In this document: one piece after another, positions 23,390-33,645 of the stretch | How the letters are laid out: each line of letters opens with the position of its first letter | Position numbering within the stretch: the first letter of the stretch is position 1 | Source: Meconema thalassinum | Taxonomy: Eukaryota; Arthropoda; Insecta; Orthoptera; Tettigoniidae | Length of the DNA stretch: 64,000 nucleotides | Direction: 5' to 3' | NCBI GenBank assembly: GCA_946902985.2 | Contig: CAMPQE020000054.1 | Location: 372,001 to 436,000 of the forward strand | Position numbers and translations under genes: made by a program | The notes under the pieces: model-generated | Told to the model about the DNA's origin: nothing | The model's input: the letters and a program-made list of their open reading frames with translations, nothing else | Database searches by the model: none

Positions 23390-23560
23390 AGCGTAAAAAT
23401 CACAATATAAACTGGCGTGGAGTAAGCCTCTGAAGGCTCCACAAAGAAAAGGCTTAGATAATTTCGAGCGTCGAAAATCACAATACAAACTGGCGTGAAG
23501 TCAGCCCCTCACGGCTCCACAAAGAATAACTTCGAGTGGCGTCAGGCCAAACTATTTATT
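23390..23560. repeat. Tandem ~85-bp repeat inside the LTR
   Basis: The unit with a cacaata.aaactggcgtg block and a ggctccacaaag block occurs at about 23400-23450 and 23482-23527. A related half unit lies upstream near 23250-23280 (tggcgtgaaatg...ctcaccaaataaa). Confidence 0.65.
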
Positions 23561-23709
23561 AGAAACTGACAGGGGCGGAGGAGTGGGGTGGAGTCGGATA
23601 AAAACTTCCAGAGTTTTTGTCTCACAAAGATGGGACTAGTGTCATTCTCCTCCAAATAAATCCAACGTCTCAAATCACTCGAGCGGAGATTAATCCGTTC
23701 GGCGGTTCT

Positions 23710-23937
23710 TTAGATACACACTTCCGCGGGCTTTTTACTACTGACGCCGTCCACCTCGTGGTCATGGCTTGGTCTCTTGCGATTGGCTGATTCAATCGTA
23801 TGTTCGTTGCGAGTACCTCGTGATTCTTCCTTTATGTCTCCAATTTTGGTACAGTAGTTGCACAATTTGGCCTTGAACTCGACTAATTCTGGCCGTTCCC
23901 CAAGAATAGCTACCAGCTCACCTCCTGTTGCAATCAT
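23710..23937 (-). CDS. Hypothetical 75-residue ORF near the start of the long LTR
   Basis: This is an intact minus-strand frame, MIATGGELVAILG... ending PAEVCI, hydrophilic, with Lys/Arg/Asp-rich middle and C-terminal parts. A 19-codon ORF (MAQAALKEVDLDIREASIS) ends just upstream and overlaps it as TAATG. The two might be one protein after a one-base shift. I recognise no family. It lies only ~115 bp inside the LTR start, so it would be in or near U3 unless the LTR holds captured sequence. Confidence 0.3.
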   Translation of the reverse strand: MIATGGELVAILGERPELVEFKAKLCNYCTKIGDIKEESRGTRNEHTIESANRKRPSHDHEVDGVSSKKPAEVCI

Positions 23938-24051
23938 TACGAAATGCTGGCCTCCCTTATATCCAAGTCGACTTCCTTAAGTGCTGCCTGGGCCATAGTA
24001 ATAATAATAATAAATATGAATACTTATTTATCGAAGATCAATAAGGGTTCA

Positions 24052-24175
24052 CTACATAGCTCTGGCCTACGAAATTATGAATTGGTCAAAAGAACAGCAC
24101 AGGACCGAACAACGTGGAGAAGACTCATTGTAGGGTCAGACCAGTCGCTTGACTGAAAAACATGACGATGATGAT
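24052..24175 (+). mobile_element. LINE fragment A, right part and (GAT)n tail
   Basis: Directly after the gypsy element the plus strand continues the LINE frame broken at 15485. It reads CTA CAT AGC..., giving HSSGLRNYELVKRTAQ and then RTTWRRL, the usual basic C-terminus of this LINE type. A short gacgatgatgatg tail follows (~24163-24175), the 3' microsatellite end of the element. Confidence 0.85.
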
Positions 24176-24334
24176 GGCTCTTGTACATTTCTCCCGTCAT
24201 GCATGTCTTTCGAGGGATAGCCATTACCCCCTCCTGTCAACCATATGTCACATTCCCACAAAGCAACGTTCGCGATGCTGGCGCATTCTTTTACTTCCAA
24301 TAAACATTTTCGTCTCAACTACATATCGGGTGCA

Positions 24335-24630
24335 CTACAGTTGTGTGAAAACTAGAGTCGGGACATCGGTATGGTTTAAAATTGTCACTGGATTAAAGCA
24401 CGGAATTGTGTTGTCTCCATTATTGTTCTTAATGGTGATGGATGACATCATTAAAGCAGCAATGAAAGACTATATAATCGGATAAAGAAGAAGTTAATGT
24501 TGTTTGCAGACGATGTTGCGATCTGGGGCGAGGATGAGATGGAGTTACAAGAACAGTTAGACGTAATAAATGAAAAGTTTGAGCAATGGGGATTGAAGAT
24601 AAATGTGGAGAAGAGTAAAACAGTGCATAG
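24335..24630 (+). mobile_element. LINE fragment B, part 1 (RT)
   Basis: The plus strand reads RT core motifs with two frame breaks. VGTSVWFKIVTGLKHG and LSPLLFLMVMDDI come first. Then LFADDVAIWG (about 24501-24530, catalytic FADD intact) and WGLKINVEKSKTV run up to the insertion of a minus-strand LINE at about 24631. Parts 2 and 3 continue at 30200 and 33446. Confidence 0.85.
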
Positions 24631-24928
24631 ATAGATAGTTTTATGAATTCCATTTGATCAAATACATGTATACAATACATTTTTGATATAGGACACGTCA
24701 GAATTTTCATCTATAAAATAAAAGTACTAATAGGTATATATTACTAATACTATAACTATTTATAACTTATTATAATAACAGATCTTAAGAGATACAATCT
24801 TATTGGACAACTATTTACACCTTACTATAATCATAATATGAAAACTTAATTCTATAAATACAACAACTTACAGCTAGGTATTACAATTAAAAGAGAAAAG
24901 TAAAATATAATTACAGATTTCATCGCTC

Positions 24929-26834
24929 TTATACGCTAAGATATTCAACTACAGAGTAAAAACAATGGCACTGCAGATAAGCTTTCAACATGCTATCAAA
25001 GGTTTTTATTTTTGGGGCTAGTTTTATATACTGGGGTAGTTTATTGTATAATTTAACTCCTGTGTCAAAAGTTCCTTTCTGATATATGCTTGTGCTTGAA
25101 ACATGAATGTTTTGATTTTGTCTTGTGTTATGCCTATGAACATCATTTTTTTTAAACATCCTTATTCATTACATTCTTTTTACAAAACATAATACTTTCA
25201 AAGATATATATACAGGGCAGAGGGAGAATGTTAAAATCTTTAAATAGAGGTCTACATGATTATCTAGTGTTTACATTTGCCATAATTCTAATCGCCCTAT
25301 TTTGTATCCTAAACGTGCTTAGTACATCTGGCGACATACCCCAAAATATGATCCCATATCTTAAGTATGAATGGAAATTAGCAAAATAAGTATTTCTTAA
25401 TGTGTGCATGCTAGTGCAGGTTTTCAAAATACGTAACGCAAACCACATCGAGTTCAGTTTAGTATTCAAATATTGTATATATTTCTTCCATTTCAAGTCA
25501 TGTTGTATCCATAGTCCTAAAAACTTTGTTTCTGATTTATTTTCTATTTGATGACCATTTAATGTTATATTGGGCTTCGCAGGATTCCTATTCTGTATAG
25601 TGTGGAAATTTAGACATTCTGTTTTTTTATAGTTGATTATGAGGCGATTATCTTGTGACCATATGGTTAACTCTCCTGTAACGGAGTCAGCAGACTGCTG
25701 TATGACCTGTTTAGTTTCACCTTTTATTACGAGTGTTGTATTATCCGCAAACAAAATTTCCTTATGTGAATGAACGTTCTGTGTTATATCATTGATATAT
25801 AGAAGGAAGAGTAGTGGGCCCAAAACCGATCCCTGGGGTACTCCAAATTTAATAATTCCCTCATTGGACAATGTTTCATTAAGTAATTTGGTTCCATCAT
25901 CCTTGTGTCTCAAGCATACTATTTTTTACGCCTTGTTAAGTAAGACTCTATCCATTTATTAGCTAGACCTCTAATACCATATTGATTTAGTTTTGTAAGG
26001 AGGATTTTATGGTCAACAACATCAAATGCTTTCGATAAATCCAAGAATAGGCCAGTTACATGGTCCTTATTATCAATTAATTTCAGTATACTATTAATAC
26101 ATTCATAAATTGCTGTCTGTGTAGATTTTTCCGTTCTGAATCCATGTTGTGAGTTTGATAATATTTTATTTTTTTCTATAAACATATCAGTCTATACATG
26201 ATTTTTTCCACAATTTTTGCGATACCAGTTGGTAAGGTAATAGGACGATAGTTATCTAATTCATCTTTTGAACCGTTTTTGTGCACTCGAATTACTTTTG
26301 ATAACTTCAAAATATCCGGGTAAGTTCCTGAGAGAATTGAACTGTTTATTCAGCGTGTAAGTGGATTTATTATATTTTTTGGACATTTCTTTAAAATTGC
26401 ATCAGGGATGCCATCAATGCCAGCACAAAATTTATGTTTTAGCTCTTTTATAACTATTCTTACCTCTTCACTTGTGACATGATTTATAAATAAAGAATCG
26501 CTACATCAGGTTATTTTATTATTAGAATTTAGTGTATTTACCTGTGATTTATTTAATAATTTTTGTGGAATTTCCAGAAAATAGTCATTGAAAGTGTTTG
26601 CTATTTCCTCTGGATTATTAATCACTTTATTAATTCTGGTCAGTGTAATGTTCCTTTGTATTTTTGCAGATTTTCCAGTTTCTTTCTTTATCACGGACCA
26701 CATAGCCCTGTTTTTATTAGATGATTGGGAAATAAAACTATCATTATGCATTTCATTGCTAGTCTTATTACCTTATTTAATATGCTAGTGTATTTTTTGT
26801 AGTATAAATTGAATTCAGGTGTTGTGTGGTATTG
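24929..26834 (-). pseudogene. CR1/Jockey-type ORF2: reverse transcriptase and C-terminal domain
   Basis: On the minus strand: the YYKKYTSILNKVIRLA and NRAMWSVIKKETGK linker motifs; the RT finger motif SNSQHGFRTEKSTQ; the palm GLFLDLSKAFDVVDH; FGVPQGSVLGPLLFLLYIND; and then the catalytic block as LFADNTTLVI, where the second Asp of FADD is Asn. NHLRYGIIFWG-like and CRPLF-type C-terminal motifs follow, with HNTRQNQNIH. A frameshift lies in an A run at ~25918, a stop at ~25258, and others near 26186-26500. Dead copy. Confidence 0.85.
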
Positions 26835-26838
26835 TTTA

Positions 26839-28392
26839 TGACACACTGGTAGTACTGAGAGCTAACTAATTTACAAAATAATAAGAAAGACCCCACAAAA
26901 AATACCAGAGACGAAAGTAGAAGGTGTTGAACAAAACCATTTACCCAGATAGTTAAATCGTATGAACATAAGAGAATAACAAACTATGATACAAGAACAC
27001 AGAGGTCACTTTTGATATATATATAATTGACAATTAATAATATTACATGCATTACAAGAAGGGAATAATATTTTAAAAGAAATTAGTTCTTAGTATAAAC
27101 AGCTATTTGAATATAAGCAAGGAATCCCATCGATTGAGGAGGAAAAGGGTTGAGTTAATCATATTAAATGAGCAAATGAAAAAAGTCAAAGACCAACGAA
27201 AAAAAATCCAACGTTAAATAAAACAGATAAATTACCTTTAAACGATACTCAAGGTATGAACTGAAACAAGTTTAAGTTCAACTACGGTCTCAACTCAATG
27301 CAATCAATTAAGTTAGTTTTATTAACAGGAGCAAATTCTAGGTACGTCTGATCGCAATCAAATCCTCAACATGTCAACTTTTTTTTATCGACACGAAACA
27401 AAAAACTATTGTTTTTTACTGCAAGGAAGAAACGATAACAATAGCTTAGGTTGTCACCAGGCAACCCATTACACAGAATAAAATAAGTGCCATAATCTTC
27501 GACACAAGTTACAGCGCCTATATGAGGCATTCTAAGAAGATGCAAGGAGATAAATAAAATTTATATAAAGGTATTTAGGTTAAGAAAGTCCTTGCTCTAG
27601 ACCAAGATGAAGACTGAAATCTACATGGCTTGTAGCTCAGACAAAAAATAAAATAACCACATTCCCCCAAAAGGCACATAGAATATATTAGATAATTGAA
27701 AACTATTTTAAATATATCGACAGATACTTTACCGTTACTCCGACCACGAGGCTAGACCAAAACACGAGAGAGAACAAGAGTCCGCCAACATAAAATAACA
27801 CAAAGTTAAGAAATTACAATACGTCCAAGATAATAAAACATATCGATAGAAATAAAACAGCTTCCAAAATATCTCAAAATATTTACAAACCTTTTCTAAA
27901 ACATACTGGTTGAGATGCCAAAAATATTATTACACCAAGTAAGTCAAAATATCTTCAGGGAGATGTCGGAAGTACTTCGTAATCAAGTTGGATATGAACA
28001 TATTCCAGAATAGAGGCTATGTTAGCCTTCAGGGCTAACCAGCCCGGTTTAATATCGGAGTTATAAATTTTGCATAATGCTTGTAAGGATTCCAATAGAG
28101 AACAACTTTTCTTATTATCGCTGTATCCAAGGTAACAGACACTGTTGACTTCGGTAGCCATCGGAGGAAATCGTAGATAGAGAGTACAGCGCTCCAAGCG
28201 GCAAATCCAAAAGGAGTAGTACTAATATTCTCCGTCAGATGCCAGCATCCCGCGGCGACAAACGAGTTTCTACTCGTGCTAAACAGGTAGCGTGGCAAGT
28301 CTGTTTATCTCAATCACATGCACGACAGCTAGACCAACTCGGTTACATTTTAGTAAGGATAAAGATCACGTCAGGGAAATTAAAACGCGTCA
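26839..28392. mobile_element. Solo LTR (1.55 kb)
   Basis: The segment begins TGACACACTGG and ends ACGCGTCA (TGAC...GTCA), flanked by GTTTA at 26834-26838 and 28393-28397. Taking it out joins the minus-strand LINE frame perfectly (KLYK | QYHTTPEF), which proves the insertion. It contains no retroviral gene, and its length and TG...CA ends fit a solo LTR from recombination. Its orientation is unknown. It is not visibly related to either full gypsy LTR here. Confidence 0.75.
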
Positions 28393-28677
28393 GTTTATAT
28401 AATTTTTGTAGAAATTTCTTTCTTTGACATGAACTTATAATCCCTGTTGTTATCCAATTGTTATTTTTGTTATTTTGAACAGTTCTTTGTCGAAAGGGGA
28501 ATGCTGTTTCAAAATAGTGTTTTAGGGTACTGTTAAATGCATTAAATTTATCATTTACATTTTCTAGTTTATAAATTTCTGACCATGTTTCCACATTTAA
28601 TAAGTCATTGAAATATGTAACATTTGTTTCAGTGAATGACCTGCACTTTGATTTTACTCCATTATCATTATTATTGA

Positions 28678-29014
28678 GAAAGCCTCCGTGGCTTAGGCGG
28701 CAGCACGCCGGCCTCTCACCGCTGGGTCCGTGGTTCAAATCCCGGTCACTCCATGTGAGATCTGTGCTGGACAAAACGGAGGCAGACAGGTTTTTCTCCG
28801 GTACTCCGGTTTTCCCTGTCAAAATTTCATTCCAGCAACACTCTCCAATATAATTTCATTTCATCTGTCATTCATTTAATCATTGCCCCAGTGGAGTGCG
28901 TCAGGCCTCGGCAGCCGGCACAGTCCAAAACCTCGCCGCTAGATGGGGGCTTCATTCATTCCATTCCTGACCCGGTCGGAGACCTGAAGCAGGCTGTGGA
29001 TTTTCATTTTTTCA
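28678..29014 (+). mobile_element. tRNA-derived SINE, 337 bp
   Basis: A perfect 13-bp target duplication (tcattattattga) lies at 28665-28677 and 29015-29027. The head has an A box TGGCTTAGGCGG (28689-28700) and a B box GGTTCAAATCC (28732-28742), which together form the internal RNA polymerase III promoter. The tail is T-rich. It is inserted in the endonuclease-RT linker of the CR1-type LINE. Confidence 0.9.
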
Positions 29015-29071
29015 TCATTATTATTGATTGTTTCGGGTACTTCAGAACTCAATATTTGTCCATGGAGGTCA

Positions 29072-29715
29072 CTAAAACCCGGAATGGTGATATTTATCTG
29101 TATTTAAAAAAAATTGATCAGGAGTGGTTTTACTAAATTTTGTTATTCTTGTTGGGGCATTTACTGTAGGTTTCAGTCCATAGGAAATTAGTAACTGTGT
29201 TAATAATTCACAATTTCTATCATATTTTAAAAAATCCACATTTACATCCCCACGAATTATTATATCGAAATTTACTTTGCTCATATTATTGAGTAACAAT
29301 TCTAATTTATCTTTAAATAAAGGAAACTTTCCTGACGGAGAACGGTATACGCATACAATTATTAACTTAAACTGCTGTATTTTTACGGCAGAGAATTCAA
29401 AATCCTGTTCCATAATTAGATAATCATAAGCTGTTAACTGTTCATGATCTAAATAATTTCTTAGGTAGATACAAGTACCACCATGGCTAATATTAGTTCT
29501 AGAGTATTTACTAGCTTGTATAAACCCTGGGAATTTAATTAATTCGAGTTGTTCCTCTTTCAGCCAATGTTCTGAAATACATAGTGCTGAGATGTCTTTA
29601 AGTTCATTTTTAAGCATTAGATTTATGTAATCAATTTTATTATAGAGAGACTGAACATTCTGGTGGTAAAGTATAAATTTGTTTCTTTTGCAAGCTTGTG
29701 TTGGTGATTTATTTA

Positions 29716-29748
<33 letters not shown>

Positions 29749-29881
29749 CATCATAATTGTTATTATTATTGTTGCTAGACAAATCCGAATAACCATTGTT
29801 CCACTCAGTTAAATTTGACATCGAAAGATCTGAATGCCAAACCTCACGTTTGGCTTCTTTTACAAGTTTCCCTGCTTCCAC
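29072..29881 (-). pseudogene. CR1/Jockey-type ORF2 endonuclease domain
   Basis: The 269-codon frame has an Asn-rich stretch from an (ATT)n microsatellite (residues ~38-55). An AP-endonuclease-like domain follows: LYHQNVQSLYNKIDYI, ISEHWLK, GGTCIYLRN, VCVYRSPSG, and the catalytic DIIIRGDVNVDFLKYD near residue 215 (usual GDFN/GDLN here GDVN). It ends at 29072, shortly before the SINE. It nicks target DNA in active elements; this copy is part of a dead LINE. Confidence 0.85.
29717..29750. repeat. (ATT)n microsatellite inside LINE ORF2
   Basis: About eleven ATT repeats encode poly-Asn on the minus strand, and a second run, interrupted by tcatcataattg, follows to 29773. Confidence 0.9.
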
Positions 29882-29883
29882 TC

Positions 29884-30195
29884 GAAATATATTACTGTTG
29901 AACTATTCTTACCATTTGAATTTACAATTTTGCAGATTTCATCACTAAGATACTCTTTTCCTAACCTATTTAAGTGTAGGCCATGTCGAGTGTGGTACTT
30001 CCTGTCTAATTAGTTACATCTATAATTTGAACATTTGGAAAACTCTTACAGATTTTACAAATTTTACAATTTAAAGCCTCTATTTCTACATTTACACATG
30101 ATTTGGGAATTAAATCGTATCCCTGCGGAATGTTTACAATAATGACATTTGTGTTAAGCATGGATGGCAATGTACCCATTAAATCTTTCAAAAAA
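29884..30195 (-). pseudogene. ORF1 tail of the CR1-type LINE, SGNH-esterase-like end
   Basis: The minus-strand frame reads FLKDLMGTLPSMLNTNVIIV, then an IPQGYDL block, stopping at ~30006. In a nearby frame, DRKYHTRHGLHLNRLGKEYL follows (29945-30005). The H-T-R-H-G-L-H-L-N block is the typical end of the esterase domain in ORF1 of CR1/L2-like LINEs. The upstream zinc-finger part is gone by 5' truncation. Confidence 0.65.
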
Positions 30196-30199
30196 GAGT

Positions 30200-30677
30200 A
30201 ATCAAAGTAGGAGATAAGGAATTGGAAGTGGTGAAACACTTCAAATACTTGGGAAGTGAACTGACTTAAGATAGAAGTCTAGATTTGGAAATTAGCAGGA
30301 GAATACAACTCGGGAGTGCTTTCTACCAACAGGTACGGGGACGAGTATGGAACAAGGATATACGGTACCAATTAAGGCTAAATAAGTTATGTACAAAGCA
30401 TAGCCTAGTATGTTCCTATAATGTTATATGCAGCAGAAACTTGGACAATGGCTAAGAGGGATGAGAGCAGAGTACATGCAGCTGAGATGAGATTCCTGAG
30501 AAGTATGGTCCCGAAAACGAGGAGAGACAGAGTGAGAAATGAAGATATACGGAAAGAACTGGGAGTACAGACACTAAATTACAAACTTGAGCAGAACAGA
30601 TTGAGATGGTTTGGACATGTCAAACGGATGAATGAAGTAGGGCTACCAAGACGAGCACTGGAACGACGGATGACAGG
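30200..30677 (+). mobile_element. LINE fragment B, part 2 (C-terminal RT/connection)
   Basis: This resumes the LINE B sequence after the nested LINE: VIKVGDKELEVVKHFKYLGS, then MLYAAETWTMAKRDESRVHA (from 30421), LRWFGHVKRMNEVGLPRRAL and RRMTG. It breaks at 30677 at the hAT element. It continues at 33446 with KRGRGRPRMRW. Confidence 0.85.
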
Positions 30678-31749
30678 CAGTGGTGGTTTTAGAACAAGGG
30701 CACACGGTCACGTGCCCCACCATTAAACATTCTCCTTGGGTCGTAGTCGTCTTGATAGTCCTTCCGTGGTAATGGCGTTTCTGTCGCGACCAAGCAGTTC
30801 AATCTCCCTGCTGTTCACTTTCCCCAACAGTTGCAGCATGTCACAACGAGGTGCTGGGCACATGTCTTTTGAGACCAGCACAGTGTTGCCACATGCTTCC
30901 TATTCCTGGCTCTGTAGCCTCATCCCTTCCTATTCGGCGGGGCGAGGTAAGAGAGGGGCTATGGCAATTTCCTCGACTTGGGGCACAAGAATCATGTGAC
31001 AAGACGGTCAAATTGCCGTGAAAGTAGCAAGTTGTGGTGGGAAGGGGAGGGATGAGAGGGGTGTTAAAGTGCACCGGTAGAGGGCAGACAAGTTCATAGA
31101 TAGCGTATTTACATACCCTCAGAAATTTTCCACCAAAATAATGTACTGTACATCCCTCTGAACATTGCGCTCTTTATTAATATGTAAGAAGAAATATCAA
31201 CATATATGATATGCATTGAGACAGACACGTAACATTTTGAACGTAGGCTATGCTCCGTAAGTGAATTTGTATTATGTTATAACGTCAAGTTTGAGAATTC
31301 TCTTCATCTCTTCATCTAGGCCTAGGGGTATACACAACTGGGTGACGACAGTCCTGCCTCAACACTTGGCTTCGAAAGTTTTGGCGCCTGCGATATTCAG
31401 TTATAAATGTGTATGAGTGCGGTGGTCTTTTGCAGTGTTCAGTAATATTAATCTTACATAATAGGCCTAGTTGTTATTGGAAGCGTGATTTGTGAGGTCC
31501 CGTGTCTCATGATCGCATGATTAACGGTCACGTAACACTAAAATCTTCCTTGATTTATGAGGTGAGAATAGCGCGTACCCGTGTTAAACATAATAACAAT
31601 ATACACTGAGCGCGTATTTCGTCGCAAGAGGTAGACGGTTAATTCCTACTTGTCGTCTATCTATTATGTGTCATTCTTATTTTAGACCGTAACTGAATGC
31701 TGCGACAGATTACTTAATCATTTTCACTGCACTTTCATGCATTGGATGT

Positions 31750-32520
31750 GTTCATGTTGTTAACGATGATGATGATGATGATGATTGTTGTTTTAAGGGG
31801 CCTAACATCTAGGTTATCGGCCTCTAATGGTTTGGGTGAAAGTAAAAGATGAGATGAGAATGAAAACTATTACTAATACTAACTGCAGACTCACATACTA
31901 GAAGAAGAAGTGATAAACAAATCAAGGATAAGGCAAATAAAGAACAGGAAGAAAATAAATGCCTTCTACCCTCAAAGAATGAGGAATGAGGAACTTGGAA
32001 GGAAGGAGAGCGATGAAGGGCAGATAGGAAAGCGAAAGAAGAGAGGGCCCGCCCCAAAGTCAGAGGAAAAAGGTGACACAACGGACCCAGCTCAGGAATC
32101 CCTCGGGATTGCCAACTCCCGAGCTCACCAGCCTTGAGCCCTTGAGGGTGTAGCATTATCCAGGGAGCACCAGAATTGGTGGGGCTACATACACCCTGCC
32201 TCCTTGAGGGCTTTGTGCAGAAGGCAGGAGATAGCATGTAAAGAAAAGAAGGCTGGCCCCTCGAAGAATGAGGGTATCAGGAAAGATGAGACGAGGGCCA
32301 ATTAAGGCGGGAATGTGAAAGACTCCCTAGGATTCGGATACCCTAATACCGTCGGGGTCGAAAGAGAACAAGAGTTGACCGAGAGAGGTCGACAGGAAAG
32401 AAGACGGAGAGGAGCCCGGCCCAAATAAGTGGAAGCAAAGCCGGACTCAGCTGTGGTCCCGTGGTCACCAACCCACGATCCACTAGATGTGAGCTTCTGG
32501 GGGGTGTTGTTAACGAAACC
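31750..32520. repeat. Repeat-rich spacer inside the hAT element
   Basis: A (GAT)n run (31765-31785) is followed by ttaaggggcctaacatctag (31794-31813). The latter recurs inverted near 36995-37015, a short dispersed motif. Below it lies G/A-rich sequence with repeated phrases (cc[tc]tcaaagaatgagg, ggcccg.cc) and no usable frame. Confidence 0.55.
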
Positions 32521-32980
32521 ATGAAATAAACGAGGTAAAAAACTTACTAAATAAGACCTTAACTTATGAGGACAAACTATTAACAAATGAATTAGTCCCT
32601 CCAAAACCAGATCTGTGCATTAATCAAGTCTCTAAAGATAAACACAGAACATATAACAGGACTTTCGATAAATCTGTGTGTGAAAAATGGGATTGGATAT
32701 GTGGGTGTCGGGTAGTAAATTCATTTTGTTTTGTTTCCCGTGCCAGTTATTTGGTGACGATGACACATGGACCATGACTGGCATCAATGATTTAAAACAT
32801 TTACCTGAAAAAGGTAAGAAAATATGTTTAAAGTCAAAATGGCATACGAACAATGAAATGAGCTTAGCAGTGTTGGTGAATATAGTATATGACAGCAACT
32901 GGATGATGGCTGTTCGTAAACACAACGAACTTGTGGACAAGTATAGGTATATTACGTCACGCATTCGATTAAGGTGTTAA
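32515..32980 (+). pseudogene. hAT transposase N-terminal fragment (TTF-type zinc finger, ZMYM1-like)
   Basis: The plus strand reads, with one or two shifts, NEVKNLLNKTLTYEDKLLTN then RTYNRTFDKSVCEKWDWICG. It continues SGSKFILFCFPCQLFGDDDT, WTMTGINDLKHL and HNELVDKYRYITSRI. The order of a folded W-x-x-G block, a C-F-P-C pair and later His residues matches the TTF zinc finger of hAT transposases related to ZMYM1. The catalytic DDE/hAT dimerisation domain is missing. Confidence 0.75.
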
Positions 32981-33129
32981 TGGATTTTTAGGAATTTGAA
33001 ATGTTCGTGTTAATGTCTTTAATGGATTCGTGAAATGATTGAGTTTAAGTAATCTACTTCAGGAATATCGGAAGGAGTAGTAGGAGTGCTTGTACTAATA
33101 CGTGACCATTAACTTCTCGACCATAAACC

Positions 33130-33275
33130 AGGGGCCTGCTTTTTACGTGGAATCCAAGCCACCATACGTGTCATTTCACCTCGGAATTCCCATAAGCATT
33201 AACGGGGAATCGAACCGGACCATCCTTGGAGCGAGGCAAGCAGCTTTTCCGCTGCGCCATCATAGCCCGGTAAAA
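33130..33275 (-). mobile_element. tRNA-derived SINE fragment, minus strand
   Basis: Read on the minus strand, an A box in TGATGGCGCAGCGGAAAAG (33244-33262) and a B box GGTTCGATTCC (33205-33215) are correctly spaced. The tail continues with ggtgaaatgacacgtatgg. I found no clear target duplication. Confidence 0.7.
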
Positions 33276-33445
33276 CCGCACAGAAACGATTTATAATTGG
33301 CCGCCACTATTAAACCAATTGAGTGACATCGGTTTTCTTGTCTACTCATGGTACGGTCAACATGTACCATTATGGGCGTACGTTCTCTCAAAAATGTGCT
33401 GTGGCCCACCCTTGGTTAAGAGTACGAACCGCCACTGATGACAGG

Positions 33446-33645
33446 TAAGAGAGGACGAGGAAGACCAAGAATGCGTTGGATGGACTCTGTGAAGAATACC
33501 ATTAGTAAACGGAACCTGAATTGGAACACCGTGTCGGAAGAGCAATGGTGGAATGACAGAACAAAGTGGAGAGGAACCATATTAGCCCCCACCCAGTGTC
33601 AACTGGAAAAGGGGAAATGATGATGATGATGATGATGATGATACA
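33446..33645 (+). mobile_element. LINE fragment B, part 3 and (GAT)n tail
   Basis: KRGRGRPRMRWMDSVKNTI and WWNDRTKWRGTI complete the LINE B C-terminus, which ends in a stop (33618). An ~8-fold gat microsatellite (33617-33642) then closes the element. Confidence 0.85.

Larger units (their letters stand above)
15486..24051 (-). mobile_element. Ty3/gypsy LTR retrotransposon 1 (minus strand, 3' end deleted)
   Basis: The two outer ends are TGAACCCTT (15486) and AAGGGTTCA (ending 24051), and both are flanked by CTAC (15482-15485 and 24052-24055), a 4-bp target duplication. Order on the minus strand: 5' LTR 21051-24051, leader with candidate PBS, gag (20508-18148), pol (18139-~15613) and a 3' LTR reduced to its last ~125 bp. 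Most of the integrase and most of the 3' LTR are missing, in a single internal deletion. The host sequence is LINE fragment A, whose frame reads straight across the site, so the boundaries are secure. Confidence 0.9.
21051..24051 (-). repeat. Unusually long (3.0 kb) 5' LTR of gypsy element 1
   Basis: The ends are inverted (TGAACCCTT / AAGGGTTCA), and the outer end abuts the CTAC duplication. The inner end matches the residual 3' LTR. Inside, 23390-23560 holds two ~85-bp tandem units (aaactggcgtg.agt.agcc...ggctccacaaag). A minus-strand ORF lies near the 5' terminus. Because the 3' LTR is truncated, I cannot exclude that part of this 3.0 kb is a nested insertion. Confidence 0.75.
24631..30195 (-). 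mobile_element. CR1/Jockey-type LINE on the minus strand, nested in LINE B
   Basis: On the minus strand, in order: an ORF1 tail with an SGNH-esterase-like end (29884-30195), an ORF2 endonuclease (29072-29881), a linker, an RT (26834-25260), a C-terminal domain (25159-24929) and a 3' UTR. The UTR ends in a cta/tctat-like tail at ~24631. It is 5'-truncated, as ORF1 is mostly missing. It contains a solo LTR (26839-28392) and a SINE (28678-29014). LINE B frames flank it on both sides. Exact ends and target duplication are uncertain (aagagtaa occurs at 24611 and 30194). Confidence 0.85.
30678..33437 (+). mobile_element. hAT-type DNA transposon with ZMYM1-like transposase remains
   Basis: This 2,760-bp element starts CAGTGGTGGTT and ends, inverted, CAGTGGCGGTT. 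It is flanked by an exact 8-bp duplication ATGACAGG (30670-30677 and 33438-33445). An 8-bp duplication and CAG(T/G)G ends define hAT. The insertion interrupts LINE B, whose frame is restored across it. A decayed transposase lies at ~32515-32980. A SINE is inserted near the 3' end. Confidence 0.9.

Noticed and set aside
28678..28850. Functional tRNA gene at the SINE head
   Set aside because: A and B boxes are present, but a full cloverleaf is not formed and the unit is flanked by a 13-bp target duplication, so it is a SINE.
24611..30201. AAGAGTAA as the target duplication of the CR1-type LINE
   Set aside because: The octamer occurs at both sides, but LINE B codons extend past it on the left, so it may be coincidence. 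I did not use it to set borders.
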